This document shows positions 44,691-55,498 of a stretch of DNA of 64,000 nt, piece by piece. Position 1 is the stretch's first letter; each line of letters opens with the position of its first letter. This DNA is from Escherichia marmotae (GTDB lineage: Bacteria > Pseudomonadota > Gammaproteobacteria > Enterobacterales > Enterobacteriaceae). The notes below the pieces were generated by a model, which was not told where the DNA came from, did no database searches, and saw only the letters and a program-made list of their open reading frames with translations. The translations under genes and the position numbers were made by a program. The stretch is from NCBI RefSeq assembly GCF_002900365.1, contig NZ_CP025979.1:310001-374000 (forward strand), read 5' to 3'.

Positions 44691-46061
44691 ATGAAAAAAT
44701 TAACCTGCTTTAAAGCCTATGATATTCGCGGAAAACTAGGCGAAGAACTGAATGAAGATATCGCCTGGCGCATTGGTCGCGCCTATGGCGAATTTCTCAA
44801 ACCGAAAACCATTGTGTTAGGCGGTGATGTCCGCCTCACCAGCGAAACCTTAAAACTGGCGCTGGCAAAAGGTTTGCAGGATGCGGGCGTCGATGTGCTG
44901 GATATTGGCATGTCCGGCACCGAAGAGATCTATTTCGCCACGTTCCATCTCGGCGTGGCTGGCGGCATCGAAGTTACCGCCAGCCATAACCCGATGGATT
45001 ACAACGGCATGAAGCTGGTGCGCGAAGGGGCTCGCCCGATCAGCGGTGATACCGGACTGCGCGACGTCCAGCGTCTGGCTGAAGCCAACGACTTTCCTCC
45101 CGTCGATGAAACCAAACGCGGTCGCTATCAGCAAATCAACCTGCGTGACGCTTACGTTGATCACCTGTTCGGTTATATCAATGTCAAAAACCTCACGCCG
45201 CTCAAGCTGGTGATTAACTCCGGGAATGGCGCAGCGGGTCCGGTGGTGGACGCCATCGAAGCCCGCTTTAAAGCCCTCGGCGCACCAGTGGAATTCATCA
45301 AAGTGCACAACACGCCGGACGGCAATTTCCCCAACGGTATTCCTAACCCGCTGCTGCCGGAATGTCGCGACGACACCCGCAATGCGGTCATCAAACACGG
45401 CGCGGATATGGGCATAGCCTTTGACGGTGATTTTGATCGCTGCTTCCTGTTTGACGAAAAAGGGCAGTTTATTGAGGGCTACTACATTGTCGGCCTGCTG
45501 GCAGAAGCGTTCCTCGAAAAAAATCCCGGCGCGAAGATCATCCACGATCCACGTCTCTCCTGGAACACCGTTGATGTGGTGACCGCCGCGGGCGGCACTC
45601 CGGTGATGTCGAAAACCGGACACGCCTTTATTAAAGAACGTATGCGCAAGGAAGACGCCATCTACGGTGGCGAAATGAGCGCCCACCATTACTTCCGTGA
45701 TTTCGCTTACTGCGACAGCGGCATGATCCCGTGGCTGCTGGTCGCCGAACTGGTGTGCCTGAAAGAGAAAACGCTGGGCGAACTGGTACGCGACCGGATG
45801 GCGGCGTTTCCGGCAAGCGGTGAGATCAACAGCAAACTGGCGCACCCCATTGAAGCGATTAACCGCGTCGAACAGCATTTTAGCCGTGAGGCGCTGGCGG
45901 TGGATCGCACCGATGGCATCAGCATGACCTTTGCCGACTGGCGCTTTAATCTGCGCTCCTCCAACACCGAACCGGTGGTGCGGTTGAATGTGGAATCACG
46001 CGGTGATGTGCCGCTGATGGAAGCGCGAACGCGAACTCTGCTGACGTTGCTGAACGAGTAA
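44691..46061 (+). CDS. manB: ManB (CpsG), phosphomannomutase
   Basis: 456 residues from ATG 44691 (MKKLTCFKAYDIRG); the 16 open codons upstream are not part of the family. Alpha-D-phosphohexomutase signature with the phosphoserine TASHNPMDYNG, metal loop DGDFDRC, and sugar-binding GGEMSAHHYFRD. Converts Man-6-P to Man-1-P for ManC. Confidence 0.97.
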   Translation: MKKLTCFKAYDIRGKLGEELNEDIAWRIGRAYGEFLKPKTIVLGGDVRLTSETLKLALAKGLQDAGVDVLDIGMSGTEEIYFATFHLGVAGGIEVTASHNPMDYNGMKLVREGARPISGDTGLRDVQRLAEANDFPPVDETKRGRYQQINLRDAYVDHLFGYINVKNLTPLKLVINSGNGAAGPVVDAIEARFKALGAPVEFIKVHNTPDGNFPNGIPNPLLPECRDDTRNAVIKHGADMGIAFDGDFDRCFLFDEKGQFIEGYYIVGLLAEAFLEKNPGAKIIHDPRLSWNTVDVVTAAGGTPVMSKTGHAFIKERMRKEDAIYGGEMSAHHYFRDFAYCDSGMIPWLLVAELVCLKEKTLGELVRDRMAAFPASGEINSKLAHPIEAINRVEQHFSREALAVDRTDGISMTFADWRFNLRSSNTEPVVRLNVESRGDVPLMEARTRTLLTLLNE

Positions 46062-46115
46062 TGTCGGATCTTCCCTTACCCCATTGCGGGTAAGGGGCTA
46101 ATAACAGGAACAACG

Positions 46116-47510
46116 ATGACAAATCTAAAAAAGCGCGAGCGAGCGAAAACCAATGCATCGTTAATCTCTATGGTGCAACGCTTTTCAGATATCACCATCA
46201 TGTTTGCCGGACTATGGCTGGTTTGCGAAGTGAGCGGACTGTCATTCCTCTACATGCACCTGTTGGTGGCGCTGATTACGCTGGTGGTGTTCCAGATGCT
46301 GGGTGGCATCACCGATTTTTATCGCTCATGGCGCGGTGTTCGGGCAGCGACAGAATTTGCCCTGTTGCTACAAAACTGGACCTTAAGCGTGATTTTCAGC
46401 GCCGGACTGGTGGCGTTCAACAATGATTTCGACACGCAACTGAAAATCTGGCTGGCGTGGTATGGGCTGACCAGTATCGGACTGGTGGTTTGCCGTTCGT
46501 GTATTCGCATTGGGGCGGGCTGGCTGCGTAATCATGGCTATAACAAGCGCATGGTCGCGGTGGCGGGGGATTTAGCCGCCGGACAAATGCTGATGGAGAG
46601 CTTCCGTAATCAGCCGTGGTTAGGGTTTGAAGTGGTGGGTATATACCACGACCCGAAACCGGGCGGCGTTTCTAACGACTGGGCGGGTAACTTGCAACAG
46701 CTGGTCGAGGATGCAAAAGCGGGAAAGATTCATAACGTCTATATCGCGATGCAAATGTGCGACGGCGCGCGAGTGAAAAAACTGGTCCATCAATTGGCGG
46801 ACACCACCTGTTCGGTGCTGCTGATCCCCGATGTCTTTACCTTCAACATTCTCCATTCACGTCTCGAAGAGATGAACGGCGTTCCGGTGGTGCCGCTTTA
46901 CGATACGCCGCTTTCCGGGGTTAACCGCCTGATAAAACGTGCGGAAGACATTGTGCTGGCGACGCTTATTCTGCTGCTGATCTCCCCGGTGCTGTGCTGT
47001 ATTGCGCTGGCGGTGAAACTCAGTTCACCAGGGCCGGTTATTTTCCGCCAGACTCGCTATGGCATGGATGGCAAACCGATCAAAGTGTGGAAGTTCCGTT
47101 CGATGAAAGTGATGGAGAACGACAAAGTGGTGACCCAGGCGACGCAGAACGATCCGCGCGTCACCAAAGTGGGGAACTTTCTGCGCCGCACCTCGCTGGA
47201 TGAACTGCCGCAGTTTATCAATGTGCTGACCGGGGGGATGTCGATTGTCGGTCCACGTCCGCACGCAGTAGCGCATAACGAACAGTATCGACAGCTCATT
47301 GAAGGCTACATGCTGCGCCATAAGGTGAAACCGGGCATTACCGGCTGGGCGCAGATTAACGGCTGGCGCGGCGAAACCGACACACTGGAGAAAATGGAAA
47401 AACGCGTCGAGTTCGACCTTGAGTACATCCGGGAATGGAGCGTCTGGTTCGATATCAAAATCGTTTTCCTGACGGTATTCAAAGGATTCGTTAACAAAGC
47501 GGCATATTGA
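46116..47510 (+). CDS. wcaJ: WcaJ, undecaprenyl-phosphate glucose-1-phosphate transferase
   Basis: 464 residues, polyprenyl-phosphate hexose-1-phosphate transferase. N-terminal membrane segments (about 20-130), central Rossmann-like CoA-binding domain, a membrane hairpin at about 280-300 and the C-terminal catalytic domain with KFRSMKVMEND, RRTSLDELPQFINVL and VGPRPHA motifs. It starts the colanic acid repeat by placing Glc-1-P on undecaprenyl phosphate. wzxC begins 1 base after the stop. Confidence 0.96.
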   Translation: MTNLKKRERAKTNASLISMVQRFSDITIMFAGLWLVCEVSGLSFLYMHLLVALITLVVFQMLGGITDFYRSWRGVRAATEFALLLQNWTLSVIFSAGLVAFNNDFDTQLKIWLAWYGLTSIGLVVCRSCIRIGAGWLRNHGYNKRMVAVAGDLAAGQMLMESFRNQPWLGFEVVGIYHDPKPGGVSNDWAGNLQQLVEDAKAGKIHNVYIAMQMCDGARVKKLVHQLADTTCSVLLIPDVFTFNILHSRLEEMNGVPVVPLYDTPLSGVNRLIKRAEDIVLATLILLLISPVLCCIALAVKLSSPGPVIFRQTRYGMDGKPIKVWKFRSMKVMENDKVVTQATQNDPRVTKVGNFLRRTSLDELPQFINVLTGGMSIVGPRPHAVAHNEQYRQLIEGYMLRHKVKPGITGWAQINGWRGETDTLEKMEKRVEFDLEYIREWSVWFDIKIVFLTVFKGFVNKAAY

Positions 47511-47511
47511 T

Positions 47512-48990
47512 ATGAGCTTACGTGAAAAAACCATCAGCGGCGCGAAGTGGTCGGCGATTGCCACGGTGATCATCATCGGCCTCGGGCTGGTGCAGATGAC
47601 CGTGCTGGCGCGGATTATCGACAACCACCAGTTCGGCCTGCTTACCGTGTCGCTGGTGATTATCGCGCTGGCAGATACGCTTTCTGACTTCGGTATTGCT
47701 AACTCGATTATTCAGCGAAAAGAAATCAGCCACCTTGAACTCACCACGCTGTACTGGCTGAACGTCGGGCTGGGGCTTGTGGTGTGCGTGGCGGTGTTTT
47801 TGTTGAGTGATGCCATTGGTGACGTGCTGAATAACCCGGACCTGGCACCGTTGATTAAAACATTGTCGCTGGCGTTTGTGGTGATCCCCCACGGGCAGCA
47901 GTTCCGCGCGTTGATGCAGAAGGAGCTGGAGTTCAACAAAATCGGCATGATCGAAACCAGCGCGGTGCTGGTGGGCTTCACTTTTACGGTGGTTAGCGCC
48001 CATTTCTGGCCGCTGGCGATGACTGCGATCCTCGGTTATCTGGTCAATAGTGCGGTAAGAACGCTGCTGTTTGGCTACTTTGGCCGCAAAATTTATCGCC
48101 CCGGTCTGCATTTCTCGCTGGCGTCGGTGGCACCGAACTTACGCTTTGGTGCCTGGCTGACGGCGGACAGCATCATCAACTATCTCAATACCAACCTTTC
48201 GACGCTGGTGCTGGCGCGTATTCTCGGCGCGGGCGTGGCTGGGGGATACAACCTGGCGTACAACGTGGCCGTTGTGCCACCGATGAAGCTGAACCCAATC
48301 ATCACCCGCGTGTTGTTTCCGGCATTCGCCAAAATTCAGGACGATACCGAAAAGCTGCGCGTTAACTTCTACAAGCTGTTGTCGGTAGTGGGGATTATCA
48401 ACTTTCCGGCGCTGCTGGGGCTGATGGTGGTGTCGAATAATTTTGTACCGCTGGTCTTTGGTGAGAAGTGGAACAGCATTATTCCGGTGCTGCAATTGCT
48501 GTGTGTGGTGGGTCTGCTGCGTTCGGTGGGTAACCCGATTGGTTCGCTGCTGATGGCGAAAGCGCGGGTCGATATCAGCTTTAAATTCAACGTATTCAAA
48601 ACATTTCTGTTTATTCCGGCGATTGTTATTGGTGGGCAGATGGCGGGCGCAATCGGCGTCACGCTCGGTTTCCTGCTGGTGCAGATTATCAACACCATTC
48701 TGAGTTACTTCGTGATGATTAAACCGGTTCTTGGTTCCAGTTATCGCCAGTACATCCTGAGTTTATGGCTACCGTTTTATCTCTCGCTGCCGACGCTGGG
48801 GGTCAGTTATGCGCTGGGCATTGTGCTGAAAGGGCAACTGGCGCTGGGGATGCTGCTGGCGGTGCAAATAGCCGCGGGCGTGCTGGCGTTTGTGGTGATG
48901 ATTGTGCTGTCGCGCCATCCGCTGGTGGTGGAAGTGAAGCGTCAGTTTTGTCGCAGCGAAAAAATGAAAATGCTTTTACGGGCGGGGTGA
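47512..48990 (+). CDS. wzxC: WzxC, colanic acid repeat-unit flippase
   Basis: 492 residues, polysaccharide transporter family with about 14 TM segments, beginning SLREKTISGAKWSAIATV. Known to move the completed colanic acid unit on undecaprenyl pyrophosphate across the inner membrane. It closes the first transcription block; a REP/BIME cluster separates it from wcaK. Confidence 0.95.
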   Translation: MSLREKTISGAKWSAIATVIIIGLGLVQMTVLARIIDNHQFGLLTVSLVIIALADTLSDFGIANSIIQRKEISHLELTTLYWLNVGLGLVVCVAVFLLSDAIGDVLNNPDLAPLIKTLSLAFVVIPHGQQFRALMQKELEFNKIGMIETSAVLVGFTFTVVSAHFWPLAMTAILGYLVNSAVRTLLFGYFGRKIYRPGLHFSLASVAPNLRFGAWLTADSIINYLNTNLSTLVLARILGAGVAGGYNLAYNVAVVPPMKLNPIITRVLFPAFAKIQDDTEKLRVNFYKLLSVVGIINFPALLGLMVVSNNFVPLVFGEKWNSIIPVLQLLCVVGLLRSVGNPIGSLLMAKARVDISFKFNVFKTFLFIPAIVIGGQMAGAIGVTLGFLLVQIINTILSYFVMIKPVLGSSYRQYILSLWLPFYLSLPTLGVSYALGIVLKGQLALGMLLAVQIAAGVLAFVVMIVLSRHPLVVEVKRQFCRSEKMKMLLRAG

Positions 48991-49028
48991 GTTGTTGTTT
49001 TCGGTTCCGACAACGGTTGCCGGGTGCA

Positions 49029-49204
<176 letters not shown>

Positions 49205-49265
49205 AAAAAACGGCAATGAACACAACAAACACAGCCTCACCTGGCATCAAATTTATGAGGAAAAA

Positions 49266-50546
49266 ATGAAATTACTTATTCTGGGCAACCACACTTGCGG
49301 CAATCGTGGCGACAGCGCCATCCTGCGCGGCTTACTTGATGCCATCAACATCCTCAATCCACACGCCGAAGTGGACGTGATGAGCCGCTATCCGGTCAGT
49401 TCTTCCTGGCTGCTCAACCGCCCGGTAATGGGCGATCCGCTGTTCCTGCAAATGAAACACCACAACAGCGCGGCGGGCGTTGTCGGGCGCGTTAAAAAAG
49501 TCCTCCGTCGCCGCTATCAACACCAGGTACTGCTTTCACGCGTCACAGACACTGGCAAGCTGCGTAATATCGCCATCGCCCAGGGATTCACCGACTTCGT
49601 GCGCCTGCTGTCAGGTTACGACGCCATTATTCAGGTCGGCGGATCGTTTTTTGTCGATCTCTACGGCGTGCCGCAGTTTGAACATGCGCTTTGCACGTTT
49701 ATGGCGAAAAAGCCGCTGTTTATGATTGGTCACAGCGTCGGCCCCTTCCAGGATGAGCAATTTAACCAACTGGCGAACTATGTCTTTGGTCACTGTGACG
49801 CGCTGATCCTGCGCGAATCGGTCAGCCTTGATCTGATGAAACGCAGCAATATCACTACCGCAAAAGTTGAACATGGCGTCGATACTGCGTGGCTGGTCGA
49901 TCACCACACAGAAGACTTCACCGCCAACTATGCCGTCCAACACTGGCTGGACGTTGCCGCACAACAGAAAACGGTGGCAATTACCCTGCGCGAACTGGCA
50001 CCGTTCGACAAACGTCTCGGCACCACTCAGCAAGCGTATGAAAAAGCCTTTGCCGGGGTGGTCAATCGCATTCTCGACGAAGGCTATCAGGTCATTGCGC
50101 TCTCCACCTGTACGGGCATCGACAGCTATAACAAAGACGACCGCATGGTGGCGCTTAATCTGCGCCAGCACATCAGCGATCCTGCCCGTTACCACGTAGT
50201 GATGGATGAACTCAACGATCTGGAAATGGGCAAAATTCTGGAGGCCTGTGAACTCACCGTCGGTACGCGCCTGCACTCTGCCATTATCTCGATGAATTTT
50301 TCCACTCCGGCAATTGCCATCAACTACGAACATAAATCCGCCGGGATTATGCAACAACTGGGGCTACCAGAGATGGCAATTGATATCCGTCATTTATTAG
50401 ACGGCACCCTGCAAGCGATGGTTGCGGATACCTTAGGCCAGCTTCCGGCGCTGAACACGCGACTTAACGAAGCCGTCAGTCGCGAACGCCAGGCAGGAAT
50501 GCAGATGGTGCAATCTGTGCTTGAACGCATCGGGGAGGTGAAATGA
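49266..50546 (+). CDS. wcaK: WcaK, colanic acid pyruvyltransferase-like protein
   Basis: 426 residues of the polysaccharide pyruvyl transferase family: LLILGNHTCGNRGDSAILRG start (quoted in part), central VGGSFFVDLYG and C-terminal CELTVGTRLHSAIISM. Likely adds the pyruvate ketal on the terminal galactose of colanic acid. RBS GAGGAAAAA. Overlaps wcaL by 4 bases. Confidence 0.94.
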   Translation: MKLLILGNHTCGNRGDSAILRGLLDAINILNPHAEVDVMSRYPVSSSWLLNRPVMGDPLFLQMKHHNSAAGVVGRVKKVLRRRYQHQVLLSRVTDTGKLRNIAIAQGFTDFVRLLSGYDAIIQVGGSFFVDLYGVPQFEHALCTFMAKKPLFMIGHSVGPFQDEQFNQLANYVFGHCDALILRESVSLDLMKRSNITTAKVEHGVDTAWLVDHHTEDFTANYAVQHWLDVAAQQKTVAITLRELAPFDKRLGTTQQAYEKAFAGVVNRILDEGYQVIALSTCTGIDSYNKDDRMVALNLRQHISDPARYHVVMDELNDLEMGKILEACELTVGTRLHSAIISMNFSTPAIAINYEHKSAGIMQQLGLPEMAIDIRHLLDGTLQAMVADTLGQLPALNTRLNEAVSRERQAGMQMVQSVLERIGEVK

Positions 50547-51763
50547 AGGTCGGCTTCTTTTTACTGAAATTTCCGCTGTCGTCGGAAACCTTCGTCCTCA
50601 ATCAAATTACCGCGTTTATTGATATGGGCTTTGAGGTGGAGATTGTCGCGCTGCAAAAAGGCGACACCCAGAACACCCACGCGGCATGGACGAAATACAA
50701 CCTTGCCGCCAGAACCCGCTGGTTACAGGACGAACCTGCGGGCAAAGTAGCGAAACTGCGCCACCGCGCCAGCCAGACGTTACGTGGCATTCATCGTAAA
50801 AATACCTGGCAGGCGCTCAACCTCAAACGCTATGGTGCCGAGTCGCGGAACCTGATTTTGTCTGCCATTTGCGGCCAGGTCGTAACACCGCTTCATGCCG
50901 ATGTCTTTATCGCTCATTTTGGCCCTGCGGGGGTAACCGCAGCAAAACTACGCGAACTGGGTGTCATTCGCGGCAAAATTGCCACCATCTTCCACGGTAT
51001 TGATATCTCCAGTCGGGAAGTGCTCAACCACTACACTCCCGAATATCAACAACTGTTTCGCCGTGGCGACCTGATGTTACCGATAAGCGATTTGTGGGCC
51101 GGAAGGCTGCAAAAAATGGGCTGCCCGAGGGAAAAAATCGCCGTATCGCGCATGGGCGTGGACATGACGCGCTTTAGCCCGCGTCCGGTGAAAGCGCCTG
51201 CAACGCCGCTGGAAATCATCTCCGTCGCACGCTTAACCGAGAAAAAAGGTCTGCATGTGGCGATTGAAGCCTGCCGTCAGTTGAAAGAGCAGGGCGTGGC
51301 ATTTCGCTATCGCATTCTCGGCATTGGCCCGTGGGAACGACGCCTGCGCACCCTCATCGAACAATATCAACTGGAAGATGTGGTGGACATGCCGGGCTTT
51401 AAACCGAGCCATGAAGTGAAAGCGATGCTCGACGACGCGGATGTCTTCCTGTTGCCATCGGTTACGGGTGCGGATGGCGATATGGAAGGTATTCCGGTGG
51501 CGCTAATGGAAGCGATGGCGGTCGGTATTCCGGTGGTTTCTACTCTGCATAGCGGAATACCGGAACTGGTGGAGGCCGATAAATCCGGCTGGCTGGTGCC
51601 TGAGAACGATGCTCGCGCACTGGCGCAACGACTGGCGGCGTTTAGCCAACTGGACACCGACGAACTGGCTCCTGTCGTCAAACGTGCGCGCGAAAAAGTC
51701 GAACACGATTTTAACCAGCAGGTGATTAATCGAGAACTCGCCAGCTTGCTGCAGGCTTTATAG
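50543..51763 (+). CDS. wcaL: WcaL, colanic acid glycosyltransferase (GT4)
   Basis: 406 residues, GT-B/GT4: KVGFFLLKFPLSSETFVLNQ, VARLTEKKGLHVAIEAC, and the E-x7-E site EGIPVALMEAMAVGIPVVST. Predicted galactosyltransferase that completes the colanic acid repeat. The gene shows no damage. wcaM follows after 10 bases. Confidence 0.94.
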   Translation: MKVGFFLLKFPLSSETFVLNQITAFIDMGFEVEIVALQKGDTQNTHAAWTKYNLAARTRWLQDEPAGKVAKLRHRASQTLRGIHRKNTWQALNLKRYGAESRNLILSAICGQVVTPLHADVFIAHFGPAGVTAAKLRELGVIRGKIATIFHGIDISSREVLNHYTPEYQQLFRRGDLMLPISDLWAGRLQKMGCPREKIAVSRMGVDMTRFSPRPVKAPATPLEIISVARLTEKKGLHVAIEACRQLKEQGVAFRYRILGIGPWERRLRTLIEQYQLEDVVDMPGFKPSHEVKAMLDDADVFLLPSVTGADGDMEGIPVALMEAMAVGIPVVSTLHSGIPELVEADKSGWLVPENDARALAQRLAAFSQLDTDELAPVVKRAREKVEHDFNQQVINRELASLLQAL

Positions 51764-51773
51764 AGGAGAACGT

Positions 51774-53168
51774 ATGCCATTTAAAAAACTCTCCCGACGC
51801 ACCTTCCTGACGGCAAGCTCCGCGCTTGCCTTCCTCCATACCCCTTTCGCTCGCGCACTATCCGCCCGACAAAGCGTAAACATTAACGACTACAACCCTC
51901 ACGACTGGATCGCCTCATTTAAACAAGCCTTCAGCGAAGGGCAAACGGTCGTCGTGCCTGCTGGATTCGTTTGTGACAATATCAACACCGGCATCTTCAT
52001 TCCTGCAGGTAAAACGTTACACATCCTTGGAAGCCTGCGCGGCAACGGCAGAGGGCGATTTGTCTTACAGGACGGCTGCCAGGTGACAGGGGAGGAGGGC
52101 GGCAGTATGCATAACATCACCCTGGATGTGCGTGGTTCTGACTGCACCATCAAAGGGCTGGCGATGAGCGGCTTTGGTCCGGTAACGCAGATTTATATCG
52201 GCGGCAAAAACAAACGGGTCATGCGCAACCTGACCATCGATAACCTCACTGTCAGCCACGCTAATTACGCCATCTTACGCCAGGGATTTCATAACCAGAT
52301 TATCGGTGCCAACATCACCAACTGTAAGTTCAGCGACTTACAGGGCGACGCCATTGAATGGAACGTGGCAATTAACGACAGTGATATTTTGATCTCCGAC
52401 CATGTCATCGAGCGCATCAACTGTACCAACGGCAAAATCAACTGGGGAATCGGCATAGGCCTTGCGGGAAGTACCTACGATAATAAGTACCCGGAAGACC
52501 AGGCAGTGAAAAACTTTGTCGTGGCGAATATCACGGGATCGGATTGTCGGCAGTTGATCCATGTTGAAAATGGTAAACATTTTGTTATTCGTAATATCAA
52601 AGCCCGCAATATCACGCCGGATTTCAGTAAGAAAGCAGGCATTGATAACGCGACAGTTGCTATTTACGGTTGTGACAATTTTGTGATTGATAATATTGAA
52701 ATGATTAATAGCGCCGGGATGTTAATCGGCTATGGGGTAATTAAAGGCAAATATCTCTCGATACCGCAAAATTTCCGAGTGAATAATATTCAACTGGATA
52801 ATACCCACCTTGCTTACAAATTGCGCGGTATCCAAATCTCTGCCGGGAATGCTGTCTCCTTTGTGGCGCTGACTAACATTGAGATGAAGCGTGCGTCGCT
52901 TGAGCTACACAATAAACCGCAACACCTTTTTATGCGTAATATCAATGTGATGCAGGAATCCTCAGTTGGACCAGCATTGAGTATGAACTTCGACATGCGC
53001 AAAGACGTTCGCGGCGTCTTTATGGCGAAAAAAGAAACACTGCTGTCACTTGCAAATGTTCATGCGGTGAATGAAAAAGGGCAAAGCTCCGTCGATATCG
53101 ACAGAGTTAATCACCATATTGTTAATGTGGAAAAGATTAACTTTAGATTGCCGGAACGGAGGGAATAG
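51774..53168 (+). CDS. wcaM: WcaM, colanic acid protein with parallel beta-helix
   Basis: 464 residues. The N-terminus KKLSRRTFLTASSALAFLHT resembles a twin-arginine (Tat) signal peptide with Ala-x-Ala at about 26-28 (ARA). The body has repeated IxNxx/VxNI turns typical of right-handed beta-helices such as polysaccharide lyases. Needed for colanic acid by gene location; exact activity unsettled. Last gene of the colanic acid operon. 53169-53325 holds no gene, only the gnu leader. Confidence 0.92.
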   Translation: MPFKKLSRRTFLTASSALAFLHTPFARALSARQSVNINDYNPHDWIASFKQAFSEGQTVVVPAGFVCDNINTGIFIPAGKTLHILGSLRGNGRGRFVLQDGCQVTGEEGGSMHNITLDVRGSDCTIKGLAMSGFGPVTQIYIGGKNKRVMRNLTIDNLTVSHANYAILRQGFHNQIIGANITNCKFSDLQGDAIEWNVAINDSDILISDHVIERINCTNGKINWGIGIGLAGSTYDNKYPEDQAVKNFVVANITGSDCRQLIHVENGKHFVIRNIKARNITPDFSKKAGIDNATVAIYGCDNFVIDNIEMINSAGMLIGYGVIKGKYLSIPQNFRVNNIQLDNTHLAYKLRGIQISAGNAVSFVALTNIEMKRASLELHNKPQHLFMRNINVMQESSVGPALSMNFDMRKDVRGVFMAKKETLLSLANVHAVNEKGQSSVDIDRVNHHIVNVEKINFRLPERRE

Positions 53169-53325
53169 ATTTGCGACCATTCATAAACTTACTGGATATA
53201 ATGTTCTAAAAGATTATAATCCTCACACTAACTGTTAAAGCTGGGGCTGGGCAGCATTGACTACTCAGGGAAGGTACTCATCTTTATCTTGTGTTTCTTA
53301 CGTAACAACCAGACTAAAGTGATTT

Positions 53326-54321
53326 ATGAACGATAACGTTTTGCTCATAGGAGCTTCCGGATTCGTAGGAACCCGACTACTTGAAACGGCAATTGCTGAC
53401 TTTAATATCAAGAACCTGGACAAACAGCAGAGCCACTTTTATCCAGAAATCACACAGATTGGCGATGTTCGTGATCAACAGGCACTCGACCAGGCGTTAG
53501 CCGGTTTTGACACTGTTGTGCTACTGGCAGCGGAACACCGCGATGACGTCAGCCCTACTTCTCTCTATTATGATGTCAATGTTCAGGGTACCCGCAATGT
53601 GCTGGCGGCCATGGAAAAAAATGGCGTTAAAAATATCATCTTTACCAGTTCCGTTGCTGTTTATGGTTTGAACAAACACAACCCTGACGAAAACCATCCA
53701 CACGACCCTTTCAACCACTACGGCAAAAGTAAGTGGCAGGCAGAGGAAGTGCTGCGTGAATGGTATAACAAAGCACCAACAGAACGTTCATTAACCATCA
53801 TCCGTCCTACCGTTATCTTCGGTGAACGCAACCGCGGTAACGTTTATAACTTGCTGAAACAGATCGCTGGCGGCAAGTTTATGATGGTGGGCGCAGGGAC
53901 TAACTATAAGTCCATGGCTTATGTTGGAAACATTGTTGAGTTTATCAAGTACAAACTGAAGAATGTTGCCGCAGGTTATGAGGTTTATAACTACGTTGAT
54001 AAGCCAGACCTGAACATGAACCAGTTGGTTGCTGAAGTTGAACAAAGCCTGAACAAAAAGATCCCTTCTATGCACTTGCCTTACCCACTAGGAATGCTGG
54101 GTGGATATTGCTTTGATATCTTGAGCAAAATTACGGGCAAAAAATACGCTGTCAGCTCTGTGCGCGTGAAAAAATTCTGCGCAACAACACAGTTTGACGC
54201 AACGAAAGTGCATTCTTCAGGTTTTGTGGCACCGTATACGCTGTCGCAAGGTCTGGATCGAACTCTGCAGTATGAATTCGTCCATGCCAAAAAAGACGAC
54301 ATAACGTTTGTTTCTGAGTAA
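53326..54321 (+). CDS. gnu: Gnu, undecaprenyl-PP-GlcNAc 4-epimerase
   Basis: 331 residues, extended SDR recognised as the Z3206/Gnu protein of E. coli O157. Nucleotide motif LIGASGFVGTRLL, Ser109 in FTSSVAVYG, Tyr132 and Lys136 in YGKSK, and a hydrophobic C-terminal stretch (LPYPLGMLGGYCFDIL) that probably holds it to the membrane. Known role: turns GlcNAc-PP-undecaprenol made by WecA into GalNAc-PP-undecaprenol, the primer for O units that start with GalNAc. Its presence here between wcaM and galF predicts such an O antigen; K-12 lacks it. Confidence 0.93.
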   Translation: MNDNVLLIGASGFVGTRLLETAIADFNIKNLDKQQSHFYPEITQIGDVRDQQALDQALAGFDTVVLLAAEHRDDVSPTSLYYDVNVQGTRNVLAAMEKNGVKNIIFTSSVAVYGLNKHNPDENHPHDPFNHYGKSKWQAEEVLREWYNKAPTERSLTIIRPTVIFGERNRGNVYNLLKQIAGGKFMMVGAGTNYKSMAYVGNIVEFIKYKLKNVAAGYEVYNYVDKPDLNMNQLVAEVEQSLNKKIPSMHLPYPLGMLGGYCFDILSKITGKKYAVSSVRVKKFCATTQFDATKVHSSGFVAPYTLSQGLDRTLQYEFVHAKKDDITFVSE

Positions 54322-54563
54322 TGCAGACGAGTCAGAGAAAAAAGGACCAGGTTGGACTACGATTATTCGGAAAGAGGTACTGATTAAATTATCAGTATGT
54401 GGATTTCCGAGTAATCCGAGTAACCCAGATGCTGATGGTGTGTAGTGTTATCGTAAGGTTTAATCAAAGTTATGCGGAGCTAAGCTTTGGTATATAGCCA
54501 TAACGTTTGGCTAACCTGCGGCAATAATTTACGCACTATCAGCCACTTAGAGGTAGGAAAAGA

Positions 54564-55457
54564 ATGACGAATTTAAAAGCAGTTATACCGGTAGCAGGTC
54601 TTGGGATGCATATGTTGCCTGCCACTAAGGCGATTCCCAAAGAGATGCTACCGATCGTCGACAAGCCAATGATTCAGTACATTGTTGACGAGATTGTGGC
54701 TGCAGGGATCAAAGAAATCCTCCTGGTAACTCACGCGTCCAAGAACGCGGTCGAAAACCACTTCGACACCTCTTATGAATTAGAATCTCTCCTTGAACTG
54801 CGCGTGAAGCGCCAACTGTTGGCGGAAGTACAGTCCATCTGTCCGCCTGGCGTGACCATTATGAACGTGCGTCAGGGCGAACCTTTAGGTTTAGGCCACT
54901 CCATTTTATGTGCACGACCCGCCATTGGCGACAACCCATTTGTCGTGGTACTGCCAGACGTAGTGATCGACGACGCCAGCGCCGACCCGCTGCGCTACAA
55001 CCTTGCTGCCATGATTGCGCGCTTCAATGAAACGGGCCGTAGCCAGGTGCTGGCAAAACGTATGCCGGGTGACCTCTCTGAATACTCCGTCATTCAGACC
55101 AAAGAACCGCTGGACCGTGAAGGCAAAGTCAGCCGCATTGTTGAATTCATCGAAAAACCGGATCAGCCACAAACGCTGGACTCAGACATCATGGCCGTTG
55201 GTCGCTATGTGCTTTCTGCCGATATTTGGCCGGAACTTGAACGCACTCAACCTGGTGCATGGGGGCGTATTCAGCTGACTGATGCCATTGCTGAACTGGC
55301 GAAAAAACAGTCCGTTGATGCAATGCTGATGACTGGTGAAAGCTACGACTGCGGTAAAAAAATGGGCTATATGCAGGCGTTTGTGAAGTATGGACTGCGC
55401 AACCTGAAAGAAGGGGCGAAGTTCCGTAAAGGGATTGAGAAGCTGTTAAGCGAATAA
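54564..55457 (+). CDS. galF: GalF, GalU-like regulator of UDP-glucose level
   Basis: 297 residues, close to GalU (UTP-glucose-1-phosphate uridylyltransferase): AVIPVAGLGMHMLPATKAIPKEM (quoted in part) shows the altered G-x-G-T-R loop (LGMHMLP instead of LGTRMLP), the usual hallmark of GalF with little activity of its own. FIEKPDQP and the rest are typical. Marks the left border of the O-antigen locus. The gap 54322-54563 holds its promoter region with no gene. Confidence 0.95.
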   Translation: MTNLKAVIPVAGLGMHMLPATKAIPKEMLPIVDKPMIQYIVDEIVAAGIKEILLVTHASKNAVENHFDTSYELESLLELRVKRQLLAEVQSICPPGVTIMNVRQGEPLGLGHSILCARPAIGDNPFVVVLPDVVIDDASADPLRYNLAAMIARFNETGRSQVLAKRMPGDLSEYSVIQTKEPLDREGKVSRIVEFIEKPDQPQTLDSDIMAVGRYVLSADIWPELERTQPGAWGRIQLTDAIAELAKKQSVDAMLMTGESYDCGKKMGYMQAFVKYGLRNLKEGAKFRKGIEKLLSE

Positions 55458-55498
55458 TGAAAATCTGACCGGATGTAACGGTTGATAAGAAAATTATA